Assembly: GCA_024641505.1 (NCBI GenBank)
Contig: JAHECY010000039.1
Span: 1-35,124 of the forward strand
DNA length: 35,124 bases
Direction of reading: 5' to 3'
Origin: Gammaproteobacteria bacterium
Lineage (GTDB): Bacteria; Pseudomonadota; Gammaproteobacteria; SG8-11
Shown here: in pieces, positions 17,620 through 24,853 of the stretch
Numbering within the stretch: position 1 is the first letter of the stretch
Layout: each line of letters begins with the position of its first letter
The notes under the pieces: generated by a model
The model's input: only the letters and a program-made list of their open reading frames with translations
Told to the model about the DNA's origin: nothing
The model's database searches: none
Made by a program: the position numbers and the translations under genes

Positions 17620-17976
17620 TCACAGTACCTTGTTTAGAATAAGGATGGAAATGATCAATCCGTAGATCGCGATGCCTTCCGCCAGACCCACCATGATCAA
17701 TACGCGACCCAGCAATTCCGGCTTCTCCGCCAGGGCGCCGATCGCGGCGCTGCCGACACCGGCGACGGCGTAACCGGCGCCCAGGGCCGACAACCCGGTG
17801 GCGAGTGCCGCCGCCACATAGCCCCAGCCTACGGACTCGGCGGTGACCGTGGTGGCGGTGGCACCGAGGGCGTCCGCCGCCATGGCCGGTGCGAACCAGA
17901 ACACGAAACTGGCAGTGATTGTCGCCAGGGCGGCGACGCCCAACAGCGCCAGCAGCTTATTGGTTATTCTTGGCAT
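17620..17976 (-). CDS. atpK: V/A-type ATPase membrane rotor subunit K (c-ring)
   Basis: This encodes 118 residues. A hydrophobic N-terminal segment (about 8-30) ending APAMAAD looks like a cleaved signal or extra helix, as in the Thermus rotor subunit. It is followed by one hairpin: helix 1 (about 53-80, glycine/alanine-rich) and helix 2 (about 90-114) with the ion-carrying E100 in GLAEGIAIYGLII. The glutamine and threonine residues typical of sodium-coupled rings (PGTQ-type motif) are absent, so proton coupling is inferred. AGGAG lies 6 nt before the ATG. It overlaps the I subunit stop by 20 bp. Confidence 0.92.
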   Translation of the reverse strand: MPRITNKLLALLGVAALATITASFVFWFAPAMAADALGATATTVTAESVGWGYVAAALATGLSALGAGYAVAGVGSAAIGALAEKPELLGRVLIMVGLAEGIAIYGLIISILILNKVL

Positions 17977-19819
17977 GGTGCGCTCCTTGTGCTGAGGATT
18001 CGGAAGTGGCGGGTGCGGTCAACGGCTCAAAAATACGGCCGGTGCCTTGCAAAAAGCGAATAAAAAATTCAAACAATACCAGGCGTGTTGTCTGAATGGA
18101 GACTACCAGTCCCTCCAATACCAGTACCACGATGTTGCCGGTGACGATGATAAGCAGCTGCGCGAATAAATTGGTAGTGGCTTCAGCCAGGGTCGTGACT
18201 GCCAGGGACAATCCCGCGTGCGCCAGCGCGAAGGCGCCGATGCGCACAAAGGACACGGTGTTGATTAGCAATTGCATCATGCTTTCCAGCAAGTGCCCCA
18301 CCGCCGCGCCCAGGGTCTTCAGGTATTGGTGGCCGCCGGCGCAGAACAAGCTGCCCGCCAGATACCAGAGTACGCAAAAAGCCGCGACTAACAGCGCGCG
18401 CGCGTCATAAAATATCAGAAGCAAGCTGACATAAATGCCGATCACCGCCGCTTCCACCTGCAACCATGGCCAGAGCTTACCGCGCCAGAAAGCCTGAACG
18501 CCATTCAAGGTCAACCCCAGTATCAAGATCGCAATACCGCCGAGCATCGGGATAAACAATACCGGCAGGGCGGAAGTCATCGGATTGATCCACAACGGCG
18601 TCACCAGATGTTCCATGCCGAAAACACTGCCGAATACCCAGCCAAAAAACATCGAGGCCAGTCCGCAACTGATGAACAGACCCATGATCGGCCAGCGTGC
18701 GCGCAACGTCAGACCCGCCAGCAGCAATACCAGCCCCTGGCCGATATCACCGAACATATAGCCGAACATCAGTGGTACCATCAATACCAGAATGGTTGAC
18801 GGGTCCAGTTCATCCCGCGCCGGCGTGCCGAGCATGCGCGCGAACAGTTCGAATGGACGCGACCACCAGGGGTTGTGCAGCACCATGGGCGGGTTGTGGT
18901 CCATGGGCGTACCGGGAAAGTGCAAGGCGGCCCGCAGTTGTGATTTTTCCAGGGCACGCTGCAGTTGATCGCCGGTCAGGTCGCTGGTCCATCCCGTGAC
19001 CCAGGCGAAATTTTCGGTTACCGGCAAGTCACTGACGTGAGTGAGAAACCACTCCAATTGACGAATATCCCCCAACACCTGTGGCAGGGAATGGTGCGCG
19101 GCCAGTGCCGACAATTGCGCATTGCCGTGCCGGATATCGGTGGCGAGCTGCTGCAATCTTTCCGCAACCATTTGGCCCGCGTGTCGGGCGTCACCCTTGA
19201 TCCAGGCGGGCAAGGGCAAATGCCTGCCTTTGACCAACGCCAGATCCTTTTCCAGTTGTTGGATATCATCGGGCAAACCGGCTACCACCAGGAACTGGTT
19301 CTCTTCGCCGGTAACGGGTATTACCAGCAGTGCCGGTGGCATGTGGGCGATGCGGCTGCCCAGGGGCAAAATATAAATCCGCGCCAGCACATTGGGACCG
19401 CTGCCGGTGAGCAGGCCGAAATCCAGGACGTCCGTGCTTGCCGCGCTGAGCATCTGACGCAGACGTTGTAAATCCGCTTGCTCGCCCTGGCAGGTCTCCA
19501 GTTGCGCGAGCACCGGGTCCGCGGCGTGTTGCCAGGCGCGGAGTTTCTCCAATGCGTGCTGTAAGCGGGTGTCGGGACGTTCGGGCACGCCTGCAGCGGG
19601 TAACTCCGCCGGTGGCCAATAACGTTGGTAACGGTTAAGTAATCGGTTGTATTCCTCAAAGCGGTCGCGCAGATCCGGCATCACCGCCTGACGCGTGGTG
19701 CGGCTTTGCGCTTCCAGCTGGATGTTGCCGGTATGCGCCAATATTTCCACGGCGCGCACCAGATCCTCGCGGGTGGTGAGCAACTCGAACCAGCGAGCCG
19801 GTACCGGACGCAAGCTCAT
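17957..19819 (-). CDS. atpI: V/A-type ATPase membrane stator subunit I (a)
   Basis: This encodes 620 residues, typical for bacterial subunit I. The soluble N-terminal half (about 1-330) forms the collar arm. The membrane half has roughly seven to eight helices, beginning STILVLMVPLMFGYMFGDIGQG (about 342-363). The essential arginine of the ion path is R526 in SFVRIGAFALAHAG. The subunit holds the K ring and forms the ion half-channels. Its ATG overlaps the stop of the upstream C-like gene (ATGA). There is a short hydrophilic tail rich in Ser, Ala and Asn. Confidence 0.94.
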   Translation of the reverse strand: MSLRPVPARWFELLTTREDLVRAVEILAHTGNIQLEAQSRTTRQAVMPDLRDRFEEYNRLLNRYQRYWPPAELPAAGVPERPDTRLQHALEKLRAWQHAADPVLAQLETCQGEQADLQRLRQMLSAASTDVLDFGLLTGSGPNVLARIYILPLGSRIAHMPPALLVIPVTGEENQFLVVAGLPDDIQQLEKDLALVKGRHLPLPAWIKGDARHAGQMVAERLQQLATDIRHGNAQLSALAAHHSLPQVLGDIRQLEWFLTHVSDLPVTENFAWVTGWTSDLTGDQLQRALEKSQLRAALHFPGTPMDHNPPMVLHNPWWSRPFELFARMLGTPARDELDPSTILVLMVPLMFGYMFGDIGQGLVLLLAGLTLRARWPIMGLFISCGLASMFFGWVFGSVFGMEHLVTPLWINPMTSALPVLFIPMLGGIAILILGLTLNGVQAFWRGKLWPWLQVEAAVIGIYVSLLLIFYDARALLVAAFCVLWYLAGSLFCAGGHQYLKTLGAAVGHLLESMMQLLINTVSFVRIGAFALAHAGLSLAVTTLAEATTNLFAQLLIIVTGNIVVLVLEGLVVSIQTTRLVLFEFFIRFLQGTGRIFEPLTAPATSESSAQGAHHAKNNQ

Positions 19820-20589
19820 GGCGTGAGTTCCCCCGGACCTGGAAACAGGCAGCGATGCATGACATCGCCCCGTAATCGCTCACAATCCAGCGCCACCAGT
19901 GCCAGATGGACGAACAATGCGGCCGGATGAAAGCTACACCGGCGAAACAGGTATTCCAGACGCCGGCGCAACGTATCGCGTTCCGGCCAACCGCGCGACG
20001 CTGGCAATTGCGCAAACGCGACCTGATGCCGGATGAGCATGTCGAGCACCTGTTGCAACTCGGCATAGCCGCCGGGGGCGCGTCGTGGCCACAGGCGTTG
20101 CCAATGTTCCAGCCACGCGGCCAGCAACGGGGTATGCTGCTGCCAGGCGTCGACCAGGGGCGCATAGATGGATAGCTGCAGTGTTTGCAGCCGTTGTTTG
20201 TGGTCGATGACCGTGAAATTCTTTAACCGCGGATCTTCCAACATCCAGCGCGGCACTGTATTGCCCTGCAATAAGAATTGCACCACGGGCAGATCCACCA
20301 GGCATTGCACCCAAAGTATCGATTGCCGCCAGGGGCGCGCCAACCACCAGGTACTTTGCTGTACATAGTCATGAAATTGCCTGACCAATATGCTCTCCAG
20401 GCGATGCGGTGCGTCGGTGCTGTGCAGGCCCAGTACCCAGGGACGTAACGCCGTGCGCCGCGCCAGTTGCAGGTATCCACCCAGATCCCGCTGGCCGGCC
20501 AACTGTTGCCACACGGCAGCTTGCGGGCGCAGACCATGGCGCAGTTGCACCCGGGTTTGCATATAGGCATAACTGCCGATGGCTTTCAT
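19816..20589 (-). CDS. Probable V0D/AC39-family subunit C of the V/A-type ATPase
   Basis: This encodes 257 residues, shorter than the usual 320-350 for subunit C. The start (SYAYMQTRVQLRHG) fits the YxYxxARVRxL-type opening of the family. The rest is helical, rich in Trp, Arg, Leu and Gln, without membrane spans. In the family, subunit C is the cone that couples the rotor shaft to the K ring. Position between the stalk gene and subunit I and tight coupling (7-bp gap upstream, 4-bp overlap downstream) support the call. The sequence is divergent and short, so identity rests mainly on context. Confidence 0.65.
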   Translation of the reverse strand: MKAIGSYAYMQTRVQLRHGLRPQAAVWQQLAGQRDLGGYLQLARRTALRPWVLGLHSTDAPHRLESILVRQFHDYVQQSTWWLARPWRQSILWVQCLVDLPVVQFLLQGNTVPRWMLEDPRLKNFTVIDHKQRLQTLQLSIYAPLVDAWQQHTPLLAAWLEHWQRLWPRRAPGGYAELQQVLDMLIRHQVAFAQLPASRGWPERDTLRRRLEYLFRRCSFHPAALFVHLALVALDCERLRGDVMHRCLFPGPGELTP

Positions 20590-20596
20590 TTGGCGC

Positions 20597-20923
20597 TTAC
20601 TGACACAACGTGGAAGTCAGGGTTGCGACTGCCGCCGCCACGTGCCGGGCGGAAATCTCCTGCCCGCTTTTTGCCAATTCGCCGCGGGTTTGGGCCGCGA
20701 AGTGTTCCGCCGCCGTGGCAATGGTGAGATTGCATTGCTGGTCCAGGCGGGCGATGCGGTTGCGGGCGCGTTCATCGATGCGTTGCGCCTGCTGATGCGC
20801 GGTGGCGAGGATGGCCGCCGCTTCCTGCCGGTACTGTGCGACGCTGGCATTAGCTGCCTGTTCGGCTTGCAGTACCTGCTGAATCGCCTGTTCCGTGCTG
20901 ACATCCCCGGATGCGTCTTGCAT
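20597..20923 (-). CDS. V/A-type ATPase peripheral stalk subunit G/H
   Basis: This encodes 108 residues from the ATG at 20921-20923, chosen because GAGAGG lies 8 nt upstream; a GTG at 20930-20932 would overlap that site. It is almost entirely alpha-helical and rich in Ala, Gln, Arg and Glu (AEQAANASVAQYRQEAAAI, AHQQAQRIDERARNRIARL), as expected for the helix that pairs with subunit E. A central stretch contains one Cys. It is the first ATPase gene of the operon, 33 bp after the hypE stop. Confidence 0.8.
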   Translation of the reverse strand: MQDASGDVSTEQAIQQVLQAEQAANASVAQYRQEAAAILATAHQQAQRIDERARNRIARLDQQCNLTIATAAEHFAAQTRGELAKSGQEISARHVAAAVATLTSTLCQ

Positions 20924-20956
20924 TGTGTTCACCTCTCAACGTTGTTGTCAGGTTTA

Positions 20957-21958
20957 TTAACAGATACGCGGCAGCGGACTGTCCTCCAGTTCTTCCAGTA
21001 AACGTTGCCCGCCCAGTTCCGTTTCCAGGATCACCCGTCCGGGATCACTGACGCTGACTTCGCCGACGATACTGGCGTCGGCGCCTTCCGGCATACGACG
21101 CCAGCGCTGCAAGGCTTCCGTGGCATCATCCGGCGCCATCACCGCCACCACCCGCCCTTCACACGCCAGATACAAAGGATCATAGCCCAGCATTTCGCAT
21201 ACCGCGGTGACCGTATCGCGTACCGGCAGGTGCTGCTGTTGCAGGATCACACCCATGCCGGTACCACGGCAGATTTCGTGCATTACCGTGGCCAATCCGC
21301 CCCGGGTGGGATCGCGCATGAAACGCAGACCGGGTAGATCCAGCAGGCTCTGGCACAAGGGCAGGACGCTGCCCGCGTCGGACTGTAATTCGCCGGACAG
21401 ACCGAACTGTTCCCGCGCCAGCAGCACGGCGGTGCCGTGATCACCAACCGGACCGCTAACCAGAATATGGTCACCGGGCTGGATGTGTTTCAAATGCAGA
21501 TCGATGTCGGGAGCGCGCACACCGATGCCGGTGGTCGTCAGGTACAATCCGCTGCCTTCACCCCGTGGTACCACCTTGGTGTCGCCGCAGGTGATCTGTA
21601 CACCGGCATGCGCCGCGGCTTCCCCGGCGGTGGCGATAATGCGCTGCAGCACCGCCGTTTCCAGTCCTTCTTCGATAATAACCGATAAGCTCAGAAATTT
21701 TGGCAGGGCGCCGCTCACCGCCAGGTCATTGATGGTGCCGTGGATGGCCAATGAGCCAATATTACCCCCGGGAAATTCCAGCGGTTTTACCGTAAAGCCA
21801 TCCACGGTCATCATCAGTTCGCCCGGTAACGCTCCCAGGTGGGCGGCATCCGTGGCGATATCCAGATAAGGGTTTGCCAGGCATTGTTGGAATACCTCAG
21901 CAATCAACTCTCGCATGAAGCGCCCACCGTTACCGTGAGCGAGGGAAATACGGCTCAT
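20957..21958 (-). CDS. hypE: HypE, carbamoyl dehydratase of NiFe-hydrogenase maturation
   Basis: This encodes 333 residues with the HypE pattern throughout: N-terminal LAHGNGGRFMRELI, a TVDGFTVKPLEFPGGNIGSLAIHG metal/nucleotide region, GDTKVVPRGEGSGLYLTTTGIG, VSGPVGDHGTAVLLARE, MRDPTRGGLATVMHEI and the terminal PRIC. In HypE the last cysteine carries a carbamoyl group from HypF and is dehydrated with ATP to a thiocyanate, the source of cyanide ligands of the NiFe centre. The cysteine is present, so the protein should be active. No other hyp or hydrogenase gene is in the window. It sits at the head of the ATPase cluster, 33 bp before the first subunit gene. Confidence 0.93.
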   Translation of the reverse strand: MSRISLAHGNGGRFMRELIAEVFQQCLANPYLDIATDAAHLGALPGELMMTVDGFTVKPLEFPGGNIGSLAIHGTINDLAVSGALPKFLSLSVIIEEGLETAVLQRIIATAGEAAAHAGVQITCGDTKVVPRGEGSGLYLTTTGIGVRAPDIDLHLKHIQPGDHILVSGPVGDHGTAVLLAREQFGLSGELQSDAGSVLPLCQSLLDLPGLRFMRDPTRGGLATVMHEICRGTGMGVILQQQHLPVRDTVTAVCEMLGYDPLYLACEGRVVAVMAPDDATEALQRWRRMPEGADASIVGEVSVSDPGRVILETELGGQRLLEELEDSPLPRIC

Positions 21959-22287
21959 TGGATTCTTGGTTGTGTTGTTAACGGTTCGATAATACTCTTT
22001 TTAGCATATTCAGCGCTCGTGGAGAATGGCGATCCGGAAAACGCCCTTTGTGGTGGACGACAAGATTATAGTGTCATGCGTTGCGCCATCTTGGCCGCCG
22101 ACAGTGACGCGATCAATTACCGCTGGTAAAGTAAGACATTCTCGTCACCGAGTGAAGCTCGCCAGGGATTGACCGATGCGCATGGCGCGGCAGATTGCCG
22201 TTGGTCATCAGGTTCTACCGGCGAGCCGGTACCGTCGATCGGGTGTACCGCGGTATTTGGTGCGCTGTTCTAGAGGAGTAGTTTCTT
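21959..22287. other. Divergent intergenic region between hypE and mak
   Basis: No gene is seen. On the minus strand a TATAAT hexamer lies at 22065-22070, about 107 nt before hypE, but with no recognisable -35 at 16-18 nt. An AGAGGAG ribosome-binding site precedes the mak start at 22288. No clear operator or palindrome was recognised. Confidence 0.35.
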
Positions 22288-23208
22288 TTGGCGTTTAGCA
22301 TTGGTGTGGATCTGGGTGGGACAAAAATCGAAGTCATAGCCTTGGCCAATGATGGCGCGGTGCTGTGGCAAAAAAGGCTGGCGACGCCCCAGGGCGATTA
22401 TCAGGGAACCTTGCAGGCGATCACCGGACTGGTGACTGAGCTGGAAGCGCATTGTGGACACGGCGCCACCGTCGGTGTTGGCACACCGGGTTCCATATCG
22501 CCACGCAGTGGTATGATGCGTAACAGCAATTCCGAGTGCCTCAACGGGCAAGCCTTGCAGCGGGATCTGGAGCAGCGATTACAACGTCCAGTGCGCCTGG
22601 CCAATGATGCCAATTGCTTTGCATTGTCGGAAGCTCATGACGGAGCGGGGCAGGGCATGCCGGTGGTGTTTGGTGTCATCCTCGGTACCGGTACGGGCGC
22701 CGGCATCGTGGTCAACGGTCGGCTATTGGTCGGATGTAATGGCGTGGCTGGAGAATGGGGGCACAATCCACTGCCCTGGCCTGAGGCCAACGAGTGTCCC
22801 GGTCCGTTATGTTATTGCGGTAAATGCGGGTGCATCGAAACTTACCTGTCCGGTCCCGGACTTGGCGCGGACCATCGGCTCCATACGGGAAATGAATGCC
22901 GCGCCCAGGACATCGTGGCCGGCGCCCGGGCGGGGAATCCGGAATGTCAGGCCAGCCTGTGCCGTTACTGGGAGCGCCTGGCGAAATCCCTGGCGCATGT
23001 CATTAATATTCTGGATCCGAATGTCATTGTCCTGGGAGGCGGGATGTCGAACATCACGGAAATTTATCACGAGGTGCCCCGGCGTTGGGCGCGCTATATT
23101 TTTTCCGACAGTGTGCAGACGCTTCTGTTGCCCGCCGCCTTCGGGGATGCCAGCGGTGTGCGCGGCGCCGCCTGGTTATGGACAAGACCCGACACCGATG
23201 ATCGATAG
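22288..23208 (+). CDS. mak: ROK-family sugar kinase, Mak-type fructokinase
   Basis: This encodes 306 residues from a TTG at 22288-22290 with GAGGAG 8 nt upstream. Motifs in order: phosphate-binding GVDLGGTKIEV (about 6-16), GVGTPGSISPRSG, LANDANCFALSE (catalytic Asp in NDAN), GTGTGAGIVVNG, the ROK block GEWGHNPLPW, the zinc-binding CYCGKCGCIETYLSG, and the C-terminal block HVINILDPNVIVLGGGMSN...GDASGVRGAAWLW. These match the E. coli fructokinase Mak closely along its whole length. It should phosphorylate fructose (possibly mannose or N-acetylhexosamine) with ATP in the cytoplasm. It appears monocistronic. Exact sugar preference cannot be read from sequence. Confidence 0.9.
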   Translation: MAFSIGVDLGGTKIEVIALANDGAVLWQKRLATPQGDYQGTLQAITGLVTELEAHCGHGATVGVGTPGSISPRSGMMRNSNSECLNGQALQRDLEQRLQRPVRLANDANCFALSEAHDGAGQGMPVVFGVILGTGTGAGIVVNGRLLVGCNGVAGEWGHNPLPWPEANECPGPLCYCGKCGCIETYLSGPGLGADHRLHTGNECRAQDIVAGARAGNPECQASLCRYWERLAKSLAHVINILDPNVIVLGGGMSNITEIYHEVPRRWARYIFSDSVQTLLLPAAFGDASGVRGAAWLWTRPDTDDR

Positions 23209-23538
23209 GGCGGTACACCAGGCGCGCGCTGCCCACGATTGCTGTGCACGCAACTGCGTCACTTCGATGATGCCGATACTTATCTTTGTCTATCCAGTGC
23301 CGTGGATTTGCTCAATGCCTCTGAGCATGAGGACGCGCCGGCCGGGAGGTGCTCGCGTCGCGCCACGTGCAGATCATGAACCCGGACTCCCAATTTCTTT
23401 TGCCGCTGGGGCAGCCACGGTGCCGGCCCGGTCGTGGGTCGGGGTTGCCAAGGAAACGCACTTGCTGCCGATAAACTTTCAACGCAGACCAGTTCGTTCA
23501 CCGATCGCGTGATTTTTCCATTAACCATAGTATGTCCC
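23209..23538. other. Unexplained 330-bp spacer between mak and the Rieske gene
   Basis: Base composition is gene-like, but no frame has a credible start plus ribosome site. In the mak frame beyond its stop, a short open stretch (23209-23379) reads protein-like (for example LRHFDDADTYLCLSSAVDLL) before a TGA; another frame carries a second stretch (about 23345-23470). A decayed gene is possible but no family is recognised. Confidence 0.25.
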
Positions 23539-23871
23539 ATGAAAAAACTTTGTTCGCTAGACGATTTTAAAGACGTGCAAGTCCTGGGTTTTGACACCAC
23601 CGGCGATGGTGAGCAGGATATCTTTGTGATCTACCGCGATGGTCAGGTATTTGCCTACCGGAATTCCTGTCCACACACGGGTGCCCCCCTGAATTGGATG
23701 CCGGATCAGTTTCTGGCCAGTGATGGCGCCCTGATTCAATGTCAAAACCATGATGCCTATTTCCAGATTGAAGACGGGGTATGCGTCGGCGGTCCATGCC
23801 CGGGAGAGACTTTGCAACCGGTCAACGTCAGTATCGTGGGGCGGGACATTCTGATTGATGTGACGTCCTAG
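23539..23871 (+). CDS. Small Rieske [2Fe-2S] protein
   Basis: This encodes 110 residues from the ATG at 23539. The Rieske ligands are C44 and H46 in SCPHTGAPL, and C68 and H71 in CQNHDAYF, with a further GPCPGETLQPV loop typical of the fold. It consists of a single domain without a membrane anchor or catalytic partner domain, so it resembles the soluble Rieske ferredoxins that pass electrons to oxygenases or other redox enzymes. No partner oxygenase is next to it. There is no strong ribosome-binding site; an in-frame upstream opening to 23434 exists, but the shorter product fits the family best. Confidence 0.85.
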   Translation: MKKLCSLDDFKDVQVLGFDTTGDGEQDIFVIYRDGQVFAYRNSCPHTGAPLNWMPDQFLASDGALIQCQNHDAYFQIEDGVCVGGPCPGETLQPVNVSIVGRDILIDVTS

Positions 23872-24048
23872 TGTTCGCATTCGACCCGCTTTGAATTCCA
23901 GCTATACTAGTTAGTTATTATGACTATCATTGAAATAATGCTTTCGTCTAACAATGCGGACCAGACACCCCGTGTAATCACATTTTTCAACAATGCTTTG
24001 AAGGCTTATAGGGCGCCGTTATAAGGTGTTGATTTTTTTAACATAATC

Positions 24049-24077
24049 TTTACAAGTGTGCACTTGATAAATACAAT
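24049..24077 (+). promoter_or_regulatory. Candidate sigma70-type promoter for the 24244 gene
   Basis: TTTACA (24049-24054), 17 nt, then TACAAT (24072-24077); each hexamer matches the consensus at five of six positions. Transcription would start near 24084, giving a leader of about 160 nt before the ATG at 24244. Confidence 0.55.
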
Positions 24078-24083
24078 GACTAA

Positions 24084-24243
24084 CGTTAGCTTAAGATTTC
24101 ATGAAGACGCGGCGGGTCCCCGAGGGGAAACGCCGGTAAAAGAACGCATAAGGGTGTTGATAGCGGGGTTGTAGTCAGGGATCGTGCAAAGGGCCAGCGG
24201 AGGGCCACTTTATAATTATTATTAGAGTGTGAAGGAGGTTTAA
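24084..24243 (+). promoter_or_regulatory. Structured 5' leader, possible cis-regulatory RNA
   Basis: Two hairpins can be drawn. The first is CGGCG (24110-24114) with CGCCG (24131-24135), enclosing TCCC/GGGA around a CGAG tetraloop. The second joins AAAG-GGCC and GGCC-A-CTTT at about 24187-24211. Between them is a purine-rich stretch with AGCGGGGTT. The leader ends in AAGGAGG 5 nt before the ATG. It does not fit a riboswitch class I can name. Confidence 0.35.
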
Positions 24244-24633
24244 ATGGTTGCCAGACTCGCTGCGAAAATGATCGTAGTTTTCCTGGGCTGTAGTGTGGTT
24301 TCAGTCGCCACGTGTGCAGATAACTCCTTGGATTTAAAATATAAGGTGGGACTCATGGGACTCGATGAGTTTTCCACGACGCCGATTACCCTCACCGTCA
24401 CCAATCATTCGCAACAACCAATGAAAAACGTGGTACTCAGGGCAAACCAGGCGATCAGTATGTATTTTAAGAATAACAAGATTAACGTCGGCGATCTCAA
24501 ACCCGCCGAATCCCGAAAAGTCACCGCTTATCTGACGGCACCGGTGTTGTCGGGCGATGACCTGGCGGAATGGAATGCGGAATACCAAAGCCGAGGAGAA
24601 ACGGTGTCTTCAAAAGTGATGGTGTCCAAGTAG
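24244..24633 (+). CDS. Small secreted protein, Ig-like/CARDB-like fold, function unknown
   Basis: This encodes 129 residues. A hydrophobic N-terminus (about 8-22) ending VSVATCA gives a likely signal peptide cut before DNSLDL, so the mature protein would be about 104 residues in the periplasm or outside. The mature part has an all-beta pattern with PITLTVTNHSQQPMKNVVLRA and VGDLKPAESRKVTAYL, resembling CARDB or NPCBM-associated Ig-like modules that occur in binding proteins. A strong AAGGAGG precedes the ATG at 5 nt. It is monocistronic, bounded by its own promoter and the terminator at 24682-24730. I recognise no specific family. Confidence 0.75.
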   Translation: MVARLAAKMIVVFLGCSVVSVATCADNSLDLKYKVGLMGLDEFSTTPITLTVTNHSQQPMKNVVLRANQAISMYFKNNKINVGDLKPAESRKVTAYLTAPVLSGDDLAEWNAEYQSRGETVSSKVMVSK

Positions 24634-24681
24634 TCGGTCACCAGTCGTAATCCCCGGGCACTCATTCCCGGACGCTGATCA

Positions 24682-24730
24682 CCGGGCGCAAATCACCAGG
24701 TAATTCTGGGGGGTTGCCCGGTTTTTTTTT
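24682..24730 (+). terminator. Intrinsic terminator after the secreted-protein gene
   Basis: The outer stem CCGGGC(G)CAA / TTGCCCGG encloses an inner CCAG/CTGG hairpin and is followed by nine T residues (24722-24730). A second small hairpin (TTTGGC/GCCAAA, 24728-24744) follows at once. Confidence 0.8.
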
Positions 24731-24853
24731 GGCTTTCAGCCAAAGCCAACCTGGCCGTTGTACAATATCCGGTTTTGACCTCATCAGTGCCGCCGCAACG
24801 GCGCGCGCTTGGCGTCAGGCAATTACCGGAAACCCATGGATGGGGAGAGAGCT

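Noticed and set aside
22604-23512. 302-residue plus-strand open frame overlapping mak
   Set aside because: It lies in another frame of mak, lacks a ribosome site and has cysteine/proline/arginine-rich composition; mak itself has full family motifs.
23920-24024. 34-codon open frame (MTIIEIMLSSNNADQ...)
   Set aside because: It reads protein-like and has a TATACT upstream, but no ribosome-binding site and no family; kept only as a note.
24110-24180. Possible cyclic-di-GMP riboswitch in the 24084-24243 leader because of the AGCGGGGTT stretch
   Set aside because: The conserved CGCAAAGCC and neighbouring elements of that class are missing.
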